DNA of 64,000 bases from Kingdonia uniflora (GCA_014058105.1 JACGCM010000560.1:5766001-5830000); one strand, 5' to 3'; shown: positions 49,180 to 61,440, counted from the stretch's first letter. Notes: a model not told the origin generated them from the sequence alone. Translations and numbers: made by a program.

Positions 49180-49745
49180 CATGCAGAGTTGCGATGGACC
49201 ACCATTTGGAATTCCTGGCTAGAAAGGGAATTTTCATGTAGGAAGATGGTCCCGTCCCGTGGGGAATGCCACAGCTGGTACAAGCGAGTGTGACCCACTT
49301 TCGACTGAAGGCTAACATAGCCCTTCGGCGTACCATGTGATCTAGACATGTATCTAGTTATCTACTCAGATTACGACCCGTATATATGATTCAGACCAAA
49401 CAACCACAAAAATATATCATATAGTGTGGTGCATTCTCGTGAGTGAAGATTCCGGTGGTCCGTCTATCTGCAATGTATGAAGCCTGTGTGGGGAAGAACT
49501 CGTAACACAATCAAGAAAACTATAAATAAAGTTATGGTGATGGACCACCGCAGATTTCATCGCTGGAAAGGCAATTTTCATATATTAGGATAGTGGGGAA
49601 ATGCAGCAGGTGCAAGCTGAATCTACTCTGGATTAAAGGCTATCGGAACCATACAGCAAGGCCATTTGGTTCAGACATGTATCAGCCTGGATTGAGACCT
49701 ATTGTTTCAAGCTTCAGACCAAACAACAATTGAAGTAGATCTTGC
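49180..49745. repeat. diverged direct duplication, two units of about 200 bp
   Basis: 49185-49400 and 49540-49740 share an ordered series of words: GATGGACCACC, GGAATTTTCAT/GGCAATTTTCATAT, TCCGTGGGG/GTGGGG, GGCTAACAT/GGCTATCGG, AGACATGTATC and TTCAGACCAAACAAC. It lies just downstream of the phytocyanin gene; origin unknown. Confidence 0.6.
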
Positions 49746-50051
49746 CAATGCAATGCTTAACTTTTTCAGGACGAGCATCATGGTGGTTTGTTTATATAAT
49801 AGTTGTCACAGCTCTCAAATTTATCCGAACATGCGCTACATATGTCATATCCACTAGAAAGTTGAAAATAAATAAATCGGAAGGTGGGTCAATCACGATT
49901 CACGACTCATTACATAGAGATACTGTCCCATATGTGGCTTCGATCGAATTTATCAACTTTTCTAAAGTGTTATTGACACAAAAATAAAACACAGATTTAA
50001 TTTGAATATCGCCATCTTGTCTGTTTAAAATAAGAAATATTCTGATACCAT

Positions 50052-50681
50052 TTACATCAAAACTGAAATCCCAAGTGCAATAATACAAATCCAAACTATC
50101 CCTATTTCACGGGTGCTTACGGCATTTGTTTGACCCTGTTCAGACCCTGGAGTTGGAGTTGGTGTTGGAGGTGGAGATGGAACACCGTTGCCACCAACTT
50201 GTTTAGCCTCGACACCAAACTTCATTCCTCCTAGGCAATGACCGGGGATTTGACAAATAAACCAATACTGCTTAGCTTCTGTAAGAGTTACTCGATCGTT
50301 TCCTGAATGGTAAATCCTTAACACCCCGGTACTCGAATTACACGATCTGTATGTGTCTTGTGTCATTTCGTACACATTATGTTGCCCCATCACATAGTTG
50401 AAAACTGTGACCAAAGAGAAAATCGTTAGCAAAACCTTAATACTTATAGATGTAATTAAGAATTTTCTTAGAATGGAGAATGTTAATTGAAGGTAAGAGG
50501 GATAACCGAGAATGTCTCCAACGTTAAAACTGTACTGCTGCGACCAAGCCACGTAGTCAGTCCCCGTGTCCCAGTTGTCCTCCCCACCTACCGTGTATAC
50601 TTCGGATTTGGCTTGGCTAATCAATGAAAATACGATTAAGAGGATAATCAAGAAGAAGTTGAAAACATAAGTTCCTGCCAT
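50052..50681 (-). CDS. phytocyanin (uclacyanin-like blue copper protein)
   Basis: Two exons (50681-50507 and 50404-50052) with a 102-bp GT-AG intron give 175 residues. The intron is a multiple of three and stop-free, so an unspliced reading is also open. Residues 1-26 are a signal peptide. The plastocyanin-like domain (27-127) has copper ligands H67, C109, H114 and M119 and the disulfide pair C80-C115. Met as axial ligand points to the uclacyanin group rather than stellacyanin. A Pro-rich spacer (PSPPPTPTPTP) and a C-terminal hydrophobic tail suggest GPI anchoring at the cell surface. Such proteins transfer electrons or act in cell-wall biology; the exact role is unknown. No defects were seen. 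The intron position, right before the VFNY strand, is the usual one for phytocyanins. Confidence 0.92.
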   Translation of the reverse strand: MAGTYVFNFFLIILLIVFSLISQAKSEVYTVGGEDNWDTGTDYVAWSQQYSFNVGDILGYPSYLQLTFSILRKFLITSISIKVLLTIFSLVTVFNYVMGQHNVYEMTQDTYRSCNSSTGVLRIYHSGNDRVTLTEAKQYWFICQIPGHCLGGMKFGVEAKQVGGNGVPSPPPTPTPTPGSEQGQTNAVSTREIGIVWICIIALGISVLM

Positions 50682-50804
50682 GGTTTTAGTTTCCAGGGCA
50701 ATTGAACAAAGGATGGAATAAAGAACATATTAAGCGATGACATTTGCATCATCTTGGATACTCCGCGAGAGTCCGGCGCGGACTTTTCTTTTCTTAGGAG
50801 ACCA

Positions 50805-50818
50805 CGAGATTTATACCA
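50805..50818 (-). promoter_or_regulatory. probable TATA box of the phytocyanin gene
   Basis: The minus strand reads GGTATAAATCTCG, about 130 bp upstream of the ATG at 50681. No other TATA candidate lies closer. Confidence 0.5.
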
Positions 50819-51334
50819 AATGAAATGAGTTGTCCAAAATTATTAATTATGTTGTGGGATCATAATCAAATGTTTTAAAGGGTTCCAAGTATGATGTTTG
50901 GTGAGAGAGGAACATATAAATTAATAATTGCGATTAAATAATATTTTTGTCCGTTCCAACTTGGCCAATGGACTAAATTAATAAATCCACAAATTCGCTA
51001 AATTTATAAGATAATACAAAATAAAAAACTCTTTAGAAGGTTTCTATATGTCCTACCTACCATTTAAAATAATAATTTACTAATAATAAATACATATCAC
51101 ATGAACGAAGAGGTTTTAAAATATGAGTCAAGTATTGTTTATTAATTCCTGAAATTAAGGTTAAGTTTGATCTCATTAGTGATTTTTTCGTAACGCGATA
51201 AAAAGTTTTGGTGTGGTGTTCTCGTATTGCAACAAGAAATTATTCAATATCATTGTTGCATTGAGAGCTTCTTTGCGCGAAATGGGCTCTAAAATAGAAC
51301 TATTATTTTCTTCGCTCTTTGATAAATTAGTAAG

Positions 51335-51583
51335 TGTTGAGATATGATGAATCTAGAGCAATATAATACTATAACATGAACAAGAGAGAAATAAATTTAT
51401 TGATTATCATAACTGTGTTCTCTGTACATAGTACAGTAATATATATATACAACCCAAAATGATTCCCTATTCTACTCTAACTCTTCCCATAACCCTACTG
51501 GGCCTATGGGTTTGTTAGGAGTCCGTATATGACACCCTAACCCTGTTGGGTTCCTAGCTTGGGCTTGAACCCAACTCCTAACA
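51335..51583 (-). repeat. 3' LTR of the copia element
   Basis: 249 bp, begins TGTTGAGATATG and ends CTCCTAACA on plus. It contains a TATA-like run (TATATATATAT, about 51441-51452). The polypurine tract lies at 51584-51595 (minus AGGGGGAG). Confidence 0.9.
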
Positions 51584-51808
51584 CTCCCCCTTGGGGTGTT
51601 CGGACGACTTGCCTCATTAAAACCTCTGCCTAGCAAAACCCCTTGGGCAAAAAGCTGTGCAGGGAAAGAGTATAATCATATGCCCTGTATGGGTTGTGAA
51701 CGCGTATACGTTGCCTCATCTAAACCTCCAGCCAGTAAAACCTCTTAGGATAAAAACTGCTTTATCAGGAAAAAAAGTACAACACGATGTGTCCACGTCA
51801 GGCTGGGA

Positions 51809-52231
51809 CTACTCCCCCTGACGTCGATCTCCCTGAGATAATGAATCTTGTAGACTTCGCATGCCGATTCTATGAACTAATCTCTTGAACGTAAGATATG
51901 CAAGAGCCTTCGTGAATAGATCAGCCAGGTTGTCTTCTGAATGGACTTGAACAACGTCGATCTCATTCGTCATCTGCAACTCGTATATGTGGAAGAACTT
52001 CGGTGAAATATGCTTCGTTTTGTCACCTTTAATAAATCCGCCTTTGACTTGAGCGATACAAGCTATATTGTCTTCATTAAGTGTCGTCGGTTTATCTTGG
52101 ATAAAATTCAGACCGTAACTTCCATTGATATGATTGATCATAGATCGCAACCAAAAACTTTCTCTGTCGGCTTCATGTAATGCAAGAATCTCCGTGTGGT
52201 TCGAAGATGTAGTAACCATTGTCTGCTTCAC
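51809..52231 (-). pseudogene. copia RNase H domain and end of pol
   Basis: The 140-residue reading runs MKQTMVTTSSNHTEILALHE, DRESFWLRSMI, LNEDNIACIAQVKGG, DKTKHISPKFF and VHSEDNLADLFTKAL. These are the textbook copia RNase H motifs, with catalytic E (AEI/TEI) and D (EDN, NLADLF) residues. It is open in itself but upstream RT is broken, so no full polyprotein can be made. Confidence 0.9.
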
Positions 52232-55200
52232 TGATCTTCATGAAATCACAGTATCTTTATACAAGAACACATAACCCGATTGTGATCGGCCTTTATATGG
52301 ATCTGACAAATATCCTGTGTCGGCGTATCCTATAATTTCCTGTTTGCCAAGTTGTAGATTGAACATACCCTAGTTTTTCGTGCCGATGAGATATCTCAGA
52401 ATGTGGTTGATCCCATTCCAGTGCCTTTGGGTAGGAACCGAACTATGGCAAGCCAGAAAGTTCACTGCGAATGAGTCAGTGGGTCTAGTATACCCAACTA
52501 ACTATAGCAAAGTACCTCCTAGCTATGGCACCACGGCCTTATGAGTTTCTCCGCCCATTTAGATGGTGAAAGATGTCGTTGCCCATAACCCAAGTGTTAG
52601 ACGCGTAATAAATAACTTAGCACCGTGTGCTACATTCATATCGAAGTGTTAGATAACTCTTCTGATATATATTACTTGGTGTACGAGTGCCACTATCAAG
52701 ATGTTCGATCTACAAATCGAGACACTCTTGATTTCCCAAGGTCTTGTATTTCGAATTCCTTCCCAAGGTTTTCGGCGGCTCTCGCGATTTCCCTCGGAGG
52801 TCTAATGATACCCAAATCATTTAGTACACTGTTATGATGATACTGAAGCTAATTTATGTATAAGAATGCATGGACAGATAAGGATATTTGCAAAGTCCTT
52901 GACCTTCAAATACTCAGTCAACTATGTCACATGGGCCCATTGCTTCATGTCAACAATAACTTTTCTAGTTTTATTACGTACAGACCTCGTGTGTCGGGCT
53001 TAATTGCTTCCAGAAGCTTATACCTCCCCAGGTAGCTTCATGTATATATTCGTATCTTGTTTCCCATATAGATACACAATATTTACATTAGATGCGTGTC
53101 TAGCTTGCCCCCGACAACTTGACAGACTGATAAGTACTAAAATGTTATAGCGTCCATAACCGGGAAATAGGTCACACTGCACTCGATGCTAGATCTCTTA
53201 AAGATTTTTGGGCAACTAGTCTTGCATTGACCTAATTATCTTCGGATTAATCATGTTTCCGTACCATTCCCATTTATATTCGACAAGCTCAATGGTATCA
53301 TTTCGTATTATGCGCAAGCTAAGCTTTGTTTGGATTCCAGATACCTACTTTTTTTAATATACAACAACACACAGTCGTTTACAATAAGTGGTTTTGAATC
53401 CTCATCCTAGATGATGAGCACAACAACGAATATGAATACCTTGTCGATGGGTGGTTCCATCCTCGATGAATCGACTACACCATTAATCGTATTTGTCCCT
53501 TATTCTGCAGCTCCCCGGCTCAAAATAATTTCTTCCAATGGTGCTTTGCACTAAGCGCGAGCCTCAGATTCATTTACGGTACTAATTCCCCTGGACCGTT
53601 CTACTGCGGTACTAGTTCCCCCGAAATGTTCTGTTGTGTAGGTATATTACTTGTAGGTACATACACTTACGGTACTTTAATAGTGTCTATGAATGTATTT
53701 AGCAATTCATTTACGGCCTATTGGATGTTTGTAATCTGCTGAACTTTATTATCACCTAACTCATGTATAAGGATCTAGATGAAACAACAAAGGTATTTTC
53801 CAAGACCTCTTGGAAACATCCTCAGCATTGACTGTCATATCTCGCCCCAATGCTGGGAATATCATCTCATAAAAGTGACAATTATCTACCCTGCAGGATA
53901 TACGTCACTAGTAGGTCCAAATATCCAGTAATAAATACGAATCATAACCCACATAATACCAGGCTGACATTGAGGGTCCCATCTTCATACATTGTGGTAC
54001 GATTGATACATGTACGGAACATCCAAATGTTTGTCGATGGGCGACACCGGGCTTCGACCCAGATACTAGTCACTTTTTGGGAAAAAATAATTTGATGATT
54101 TGTTAAGGGACGAACCTAAATCAGTGTTGTGAGAGCAAGAATGCATATCCCATACACTAGCAGGAAGCTGTAATCGTAATAACAGTGGCTAGCGATATCT
54201 AAAATTGTTTGATTAGGTTCTCCGCCAATCCCGAGTTGGGTCTAGTATAGGGTACTCATGATGCTTAATCATATATCCCATTTAGTGATAAAATAATCAT
54301 CAAAAGCCTGTGAGTCACACTCTCAAGCCCCCGTCAAGTCGTATCAATCGACTTTGATCAGTTAATCCAGGAACTGAGCCTACGATCGAATAATCTAAGT
54401 GAGAAGTCGTGCTAACGTTGCATTCCTAGAACCATATCCTAAATACATCTTTTATGACCATAAATATTTAAGTGTGCCACTATGTGGATGGAGGGTCCAC
54501 TTGGGTCTCCATGGATGCGGTTGGAGCAAAGGCTGGAGAGCCTACTCCATCTTGGTCAAAATAGACTTTCCTTAAAAATAATCATTACACATACACTCTT
54601 TGGATCTTCTCTCTGTTTAAGGAAAGTTGAGATGTAATCCCGATAATCCTCGTTATCCAAGCGCTAAGGAGTGTATTAGAAACCGTTCTAATAACGTGTT
54701 CTAACCTTTAGACATGGAGTGAATACCCATAACCTTGTTTGTCGTTTTCTCCGATAGTCATTACGTGATAAACATTATCATGTATCTCCCTAAACTTAGT
54801 AAAATCTGGCTGGATTTATGAGTTTATAAAATATACTAGATACCCCGTGTCGTACCGTTAGAGAGTAATAGCGTGACGTACTTAGTGTGTTCTATCATGT
54901 TGGCCGTGCCAATGAAATTCGTGCCATCCCCGATGCACAAGGTTAGACAAGGAATATAGTCATATTTTAAAAGGATCGAGTATGTGGTACTAATGTCTCT
55001 GAGACATATGCCGCCACTCATCGGATTATCGGTTATTCTCAATGAGTAGAAAGATTCATAGGCAGGTTGTATGTAGTAGATCAACTATCATACATAGAAT
55101 TTAACTACTTCCCAAGTAATAAATTTGAGTAATCACAATTTATTAGAGCAAAATAAATCTCATGTATGTCACGAGCACTTTATTGAAATATAAATGATAC

Positions 55201-55440
55201 GTTCCCAACAAAATCAAAATGCTGACAATAAAAAGTAAGTCAAGTCTATCTAGAAAAGAAACTACTAGTGCTCTCTCTAATGTAACATCACATGTCTACT
55301 AAGATATCATTACAAATTACTCTGTATGTTGATCCATGCTGGCATCAGTGACCATGTTAACTTCGTAGTAATAGAAGTTATGTCAGTGGTGATGTGGTTA
55401 GCCTAGACTTTGACTCTAGATACCCATGGTGTCTTACAGT
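52232..55440 (-). pseudogene. copia protease-integrase-RT region, decayed
   Basis: By position and by partial similarity to the inverted copy at 17.7-21.3 kb this is pol. Only scraps are readable, for example 54836-55084. Stops are dense. Confidence 0.6.
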
Positions 55441-56162
55441 CGCAAAACCAGTGTCCAGCTGCCCCACATCTCAAGCAAGGAGATTCAAAATCTGGCTTCT
55501 TGATCTTCTTTGGTGTTTGTAGTGTTCCAACCTTCCTGTATCCCTGGTATCCTCCCCTGCCCCTTCCATATCTTCATCCTTGACGTGCAGAGTTATTTCC
55601 CCAAAATAGAATATTGTTTGACGCAGGCAGCGATGCACTCCCAGAAGGCTGCATAACATGATTCTTCATCAGAAGTTCATCATTCTGCTCAGAGAGGAGC
55701 AATGCCTGAGTCTTCAAGTGCTCTCACCGATATTGCCTCTGAATTGTAATATTGATAGTATGAAAGGTTGATAAAGACTTCTTTATCATGTCAGCATCAG
55801 TGACTTTCTTCTCATACAGCTCTAGTGGTGCATCGCTTTTGGGACCTAAGAGTGTTCCATTGGTACATCGCTTTTGGGAGCATAATGGTCTTATGGTGAC
55901 CATAACGCCCCTGCAAGCTTGCCCATAAGTCAGCTGGCTCAACCTTGTTGAGGTATTCAGTCTTCAGGTCATTCTGAATATGACGACGGAGGATAAACAA
56001 AGCCCTTGCTTTGCCCATGGGATCTTCATTGCTGCCAATGACAATGGTCTTCTATAGACTAAGTGACTTCAAGAATAAGTCAGCGTCAATGCACCAAGTG
56101 AGGTAATTGGCTCCAGTGAGCAGTAGTGGTAGAAATTCAACATTTTTGAGTTTTGCAGACAT
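55440..56162 (-). pseudogene. copia gag with CCHC zinc knuckle
   Basis: From an ATG at 56162 the minus strand reads MSAKLKNVEFLPLLLTGANY and LTWCIDADLFL, then after a stop MGKARALFILRRHIQNDLK and VEPADLWASLQGRYG (UBN2-type gag). After further breaks come SEQNDELLMKNHVM and the knuckle CLRCGAAGHWFCDC (C-x2-C-x4-H-x4-C). The gag packages element RNA. At least two stops interrupt it. Confidence 0.85.
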
Positions 56163-57404
56163 CTGTAATGTAAGATAGAGATATCGTAATAAGAGACAAT
56201 ACTCGATAAACATATCAATTGCATGAAAGACAGATCATAGTACTTAGAATAAAACTAAAAAAAATGATTCCCAATCATATTATAGGTGAACCCTGTTCAT
56301 TAAATCCCAAATTTTACCATGTAAAAATGATGATCTTAATTTTAGGTGTGCGTTTTAATAGAATCTCAGCCAAGATTGCTATTCAAAACCACCAAATGTG
56401 TGTGTTTCTTATGAAATCCTTTTGAAGTACATGATCTCCAATCATTACTAAAGAAAATTCATAGTATAGAAGTCAGTGATTCTTAATCATTATTTATAGG
56501 TGAATCTTGTTCATATCTTATAAAGCGTTTAATCACAAATTTACCCCGTAAAATGGTGATCTTAAGCTTTAAAATACGTTTTAATAGAGTCTTAGCCAAG
56601 ATAGCTATTCAAAACCAGTAAATATGTATTTTCCTTATTCTGAGAACTAGGGTGTTCTAAGCCCTCAAGTTTTATAAATGTAGGTATATTCTAGCCAAAT
56701 GACCCATTTGCTACGAATATGAGGGGTATTAGATGTTTACCTGACAAGTGGTTCCATCCCGAAGTCAGCTGGGTTCACAAGATATGTTAATTATGCCTGT
56801 CTTTGAACTAATATTCTAGGGTACTATAGGTTGCTATTAATGCCTATATACCTCTAAATGTTATGCTTGCAACATCTAATTGCACCTAGATACGAAAAAT
56901 TGGTTCCTCGGACACCAAAATTTTAGAAATAAGACTAAGTTAATTCTCAATTGAGCTCTAGTTATTTGTCCTTGACAATTAACTATGATTTAGATATGAC
57001 TCACAATCATATGCAAAATTAGTCTTTGTTTCGCATTATCTGTGATTCCCGATCATGATAATTAATATCCTAGGGGTATACTAGTAATATCCTATAAGCT
57101 ATCGTAAGATACTTAAATAGGCATTACACCATGTACTTATATCACATATAAGTAAGCCAATGCTCATATACGAGGCACCTATTCCCAAAAATTTTAAAAA
57201 ATATTTTGCATAAAAAAAACCCAAAAAAGGGTCCTTCACGGAGTAGGTCCAGTCAATATGATTTTTTTTATAAAAAGTAGGCTCAATTTAACCAAAAAAT
57301 TGGGCTATTAAGAGCCGTTTTAGTGTCTGGACCGGTCCTGGATCAGTCTGACTCGGTCTAAGTCAAGGCCTAGACCGGGTTGACTGGTCTGAACTGATCT
57401 GACC

Positions 57405-57725
57405 CAGTTTGCCACGTGCCACGCACACACGGCCATACGTGCCACACGCAAGGAACGCACACGTGCCACTCACACGGGCTGCACACGTACCACACACACA
57501 TGCCACGCACGCGGTTGCCACGTCACTGTCACGTGTCACAGCCGAGAAATATTCCGGTGACCGTTCGACAAAAATTTCTGTAAGATTCCTGCGACCGGTC
57601 TCCGATGACCCTCTAGCGACTGCCACGTGTCACCTCCGGTAAATGCACGTTCACGCATGCCATACGTGCCAGGCATGCCGTATGTGCTAGGCATGCCACA
57701 CGTGGCACGTGTCCTCGACACGTAT
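57405..57725. repeat. GC-rich block of CACGTG/ACGT motifs in the copia leader
   Basis: About six CACGTG hexamers and several more ACGT cores occur in 320 bp (for example GCCACGTGCCACGC, TGTCACGTGTCAC, CACACGTGGCACGTGTCC). This contrasts with the AT-rich surroundings. Confidence 0.8.
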
Positions 57726-58153
57726 CACTGCTGACGTCATAATGGATAAAGATGATGTCATATAGGATAAATATTTAAAAAAATAAAAAAATATTTTGTT
57801 GACGTCATCGACAAAAAACTCTGTTTTTGGCCGTAAAACTACCAAGTTTCAATGAGCTATTTCTAACAATTGGGACATCTCCCAGAGACGTGCCATATAT
57901 CGTTGGAAAGCTCTCGGAGTAGGCTATCCAACCAAATTGGTCTTTCCTCCATCCGATCTCCACAGAGAAAAATATACACGTTTGAAAACAAAAGGAAAGA
58001 TAGGTTTTCAAAACATGCTGATCTATCATATAGCATAGATCTGAATATAGGTATACAAAAAAAATTATAAAATTCCTCTTCTCCTGATCGGTTAGTTTCC
58101 GTGAAATCTCTAATTATAAGGAAATATTTGCTCTCCTCGTTCCTAGAGCGTGC

Positions 58154-58165
58154 GTGCTGATAACG
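58154..58165 (-). other. copia primer-binding site candidate
   Basis: Next to the LTR end ...CAACA, the minus strand reads CG then TTATCAGCACGC, a form widespread in plant copia elements. Confidence 0.6.
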
Positions 58166-58421
58166 TGTTGAGATATGATGAATCTAGAGCAATATTATAC
58201 TATAGCATGAACAAGAGAGAAAGAGAGAAAGAGATTATTGATTATCATAACTGTGTTCTTTGTACATATTACAGTGATATATATAGACAACTTAAAAGGA
58301 TTTCCTGTTCTACTCTAACTCTCCCCATAACCCTATTGGGCCTATGGGTTTCTTAGGAATCCATATAGGACGCCACAACCCTGTTGGGTTCCTAGCTTGG
58401 GCTTGGACCCAACTCCTAACA
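58166..58421 (-). repeat. 5' LTR of the copia element
   Basis: 256 bp; matches 51335-51583 with scattered substitutions and a short GAAAGAGA-type insertion. TATA-like run at about 58271-58281. Confidence 0.9.
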
Positions 58422-58729
58422 ATAAGTTATTAATATTAATTTATCGATTGGTTAAAACCCCGCTTAATTAATAAGTTTCCTTGGTCCCTAGGAAACCTAA
58501 TAAGGGTTTTATTGTATTAGGTTTGATCATCCATGTGAGAACTATTGGATTAAATGATTAGTTTTGTTTTATTTTATTTTATTTATCATTTTAAATTTTA
58601 GCATTTCGTTTATTCTTTTTTTACAAATTAGATATTTATTAATTTATAAGATAAATTAGTACTAGTAAATGAAACTAATGTCGACAACTCATCTTGTATT
58701 ATAACAAACAAAACAAAAAGATCTTAAAA

Positions 58730-59250
58730 TGATTCAAGTCTTTTGGCATTTATGTCTAGGCCATATCAACCTTGACTGGATAAAAAGACTAGTTTTTTAG
58801 ATCCCTTGGCAGAGGAGCCTATGCCAGTATGTGAATCATGTCTTCAAGGTAAAATGGTCAGAATAGGGCCAAATGAGCTTTAAAATTAGTGCAGACCGAT
58901 GTATATATGCCTCTGAGCACTAGTGCTGGAGGAGGCTGAGTGTGCTATGACATTTACGGTTAAACTACTCAAGATATGGCTATGTTTACCTAATGCGTCA
59001 CAAGTATGAAACTTTTGAGAAATTCATAAAGCTTTAGACAAAAAGTGAAAAACAATTAGGAAAACATTTGAATATTTTTTGATCAGATCGAGGAGGAGAA
59101 TACCTCTCTAATGAGTTCGGGGAATATTTTACTCAGTGCAGAATTTTACCCTAGTTGTCTGTACCTAATCGCCCTCAGCAGAATATTGTATCAGAGCGAA
59201 ATATGACCTTACTTTATAGGGTTAGATTTATGATGAGGTAGGTATGTTAC
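58730..59250 (+). pseudogene. Ty1/copia integrase remnant
   Basis: The plus strand reads HLCLGHINLDWIKRLV (GAG-pre-integrase H-x-H), then PVCESCLQGKMV-like Cys pair, and further on SDRGGEYLSNEFGEYFTQC and PNRPQQNIVSERN. These match the integrase core (D-R-G-G-E-Y and the late E). Stops and shifts are many. It belongs to a different copia element from the one ending at 58421 and is cut at 59251 by the Tat-like LTR. Confidence 0.8.
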
Positions 59251-59924
59251 TGTAATAGCCTATTTTCGTGTTGGACGAAGATAATGTCTTACACCCTTGA
59301 AATATAGAATATTGACTAGGAACTAGAAGTAATTAACACAAGTTTAGCATGGAAAACCCTTGAATGGGTTAAAAACCCCGACCTCTCCCGAGGATTTCTG
59401 AAAGAATGGTATTTATATAGATATTAGCTATTACAAAGAGAAAGAGATTGGATATCTGAGTTTTTGTAGGGATTACTTTCTCTAAGAGTTTTGTAGATGA
59501 TAATAGCCGTCCTGGATCCTGATCTCCAGGTCTCTTTTTATAGTTCTTATAATATGACCGTTGGTTACATTGATGACGTACGTTTTGGTCGTCCATATTT
59601 GATGAGTCTTTATGAGGTCTATTTGTATGTCTTGATACTTGTTGATCTGTAATGGATCTATTGATGACCTTAGCTGTAACTTCGAACTGCTGATGAAGAT
59701 ACGATCTCTAACGATGTTCGTATGTATACAAACTGCTGATGGTCGACTGAGTATCTTCTGTAGTTCGATGTTACTGGTAGCTTCAGTATCCTTGAACTGT
59801 AGGTGAGGAAGTATGTCTTGTGATCTGCTTGCTTTCAATCCTTAGTTGGTTATCAGTATGTTTATAGGAACTATATGAGCACGAATATCAGGTTGAGTAT
59901 GAGAATTAAAAATAAGCCCTTACA
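59251..59924 (-). repeat. 3' LTR of a Tat-like gypsy element, 674 bp
   Basis: The ends are TGTAATAGCC and GCCCTTACA with a perfect 5-bp terminal inversion (TGTAA/TTACA). On the minus strand a TATA box (TATATAAATACC, about 59410-59421) is present. A polypurine tract (GAGAGGGGGCAGT) sits immediately before the minus-strand LTR start. So the element body lies to the right and this is its 3' LTR. The left flank is GTTAC. Confidence 0.75.
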
Positions 59925-59940
59925 ACTGCCCCCTCTCAGC
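59925..59940 (-). other. polypurine tract of the Tat-like element
   Basis: The minus strand reads GCTGAGAGGGGGCAGT directly before TGTAAGGGC of the LTR. It primes plus-strand DNA synthesis. Confidence 0.75.
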
Positions 59941-60105
59941 TAATAGTAGGAGAAACGTGTATAGCGAGTGGTGTTGGTTGAGAAGTCCAGTCGTTTTAAA
60001 TATTGCATTGATGGCTTCCTTGGTATCTGGAGGTATAATTGTTTTGACTGTTGGGTCTCCAAAAAATACTGATAGAGATGTGTGCTTGCATTTAAATGTT
60101 GCTGC

Positions 60106-60370
60106 TATATAAAAAATGGTGACCGGTTGCTCTCACTGCTTATCTTGGTTTATCCTGTCATTCGTCTAAATTTGCATAAGTAAAGTGATGGTAACTACTC
60201 GTCGCCAGGCTTATGAGGAGAGAGTTCAAAGCAAGATGGTGAGTCTTCAGACTCGTTATTTTGGTAACCAAAGTCTTTCTCTGCAAACTCTAATCCCTGT
60301 TCCTCTAACTTTTCATGGGATGACGTTGGAAGAAGTAGAGGAGGCAGATAATGATTATCATCAAATGTAG
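60106..60370 (+). other. TATA box and small ORF in the Tat-like element
   Basis: TATATAAAAAA at 60106-60116 is followed by an ATG at 60188 and a 60-residue reading (MVTTRRQAYEERVQSKMV ... LTFHGMTLEEVEEADNDYHQ). It has no known domain. It may be a first exon or leader peptide of the antisense transcription unit. Confidence 0.4.
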
Positions 60371-61440
60371 TATTTCCACTACATGGTCTTGTTTGTTGCT
60401 CATCGTCGGGTCTGTCTGCGGATGCTTGCAGAAGATGCGGTGGCGGCGGAAGATGAGAAGGTGGGGAACTCATCTGAGAAGTACTGCCGATATCCTGTGA
60501 AGGATTAGGTGTTGTAATGGTGGAGGTGGTCCTTCGTCTTCAGTGGTTGCGAAGATGGTGGGGATTACGAAGGGGTGGTGGGATTAACTTTGTTCTCTAC
60601 CTCACTCCAGTTCCTCTTCTTGGGCTTTGAGTTCTTCTGCTAGGCCCACCATTGTTTCTGCTCAAGTGTTGCACTGTCATGTGTAAAGTGGGCTATTCTT
60701 TGTAAAAGAAATATTTGTTTGTAGAACTTGTAATCTTAATTTTCGAACTGACTGAAGTATTCGTCCTTGTAAATTATTTGTCTTGAATAATAAATTCAAA
60801 CTTTATTATCTTGTCTTGTAAGTGTTTGAAACAGCTTGAATGAACTATTGTAGAACACCGTGGAACAATTATTGAACTAATCAAAGATGACATAGGTCGA
60901 AAATATGTAGACCGAATTGTTGCTGCGTTGGATGAGGTATATTTGAACTGTGTAGATCGTGCTATATCCTTGTTGCCTTGTTGAAATATATTGTTGTCAT
61001 GTCTGTTATGATGATAAATTCATGATATTTTTTGAGCTCCATATAGGGTCTCGTTGTGGGAGTATTGTCATAGTGAACTGCAATAACTGTTGATCATTTT
61101 GAGAACTTGCTCGCATCTTCTTGAATATGCCAGTGAAGGTAGGATTTCTATTGAGGTTGCTGAATGTTATTTTTGATGTGGTGTGTTTTGCGAACTTCTG
61201 CGTGGGGCAGTAGTTCAATAAATTGTACTGGATACGCTTGTTGAAGAAGGCAAGAAATCTGCTGGGGGGAAATCACTCCATGTGGTGAAGAAGATCATTC
61301 ATTCTCTGTATCTGTGATAATGGTCGAATGAAATATACTTATAGCAGAATTCATTGCTGATTTTCTACTTCTGTCAGATCAAAAGTAATATAAGTGACAG
61401 CTGGAAAAAAATGTACTAGGGTTTTGAACTGGTACTCATG
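60371..61440. other. Tat-like element, non-coding
   Basis: Only short open readings; nothing recognised. Confidence 0.5.

Larger units (their letters stand above)
56163..58165 (-). other. copia untranslated leader
   Basis: This is an unusually long leader of about 2 kb between PBS and gag. The segment 56690-57420 is shared with copia copy 2. It includes the unoccupied target site of Helitron E0 (GGTATATAGGC on the minus strand, about 56842-56853) and a GC-rich ACGT block. Confidence 0.75.
51335..58421 (-). mobile_element. Ty1/copia LTR retrotransposon, structurally complete
   Basis: The LTRs are 51335-51583 (249 bp) and 58166-58421 (256 bp), both running TGTTGAGATATG...TCCTAACA on plus and clearly similar. 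The flanks GTAAG (51330-51334) and ATAAG (58422-58426) form a 5-bp duplication with one change. The minus strand shows a PBS-like TTATCAGCACGC beside the right LTR and a polypurine tract (CCAAGGGGGAG) beside the left LTR. Gag, zinc knuckle and RNase H are readable; RT and integrase are heavily decayed. LTR differences (indels such as the extra GAAAGAGA) imply an old insertion. Confidence 0.92.

Noticed and set aside
50405..50506. In-frame extension within the phytocyanin (unspliced 209-residue protein)
   Set aside because: The segment has GT and AG borders, is AT-rich and would split the copper-binding fold; it is an intron that happens to be open.
57363..57642. Two overlapping GC-rich ORFs on opposite strands
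   Set aside because: They lie in the CACGTG-rich copia leader; open frames result from GC-rich low-complexity sequence.
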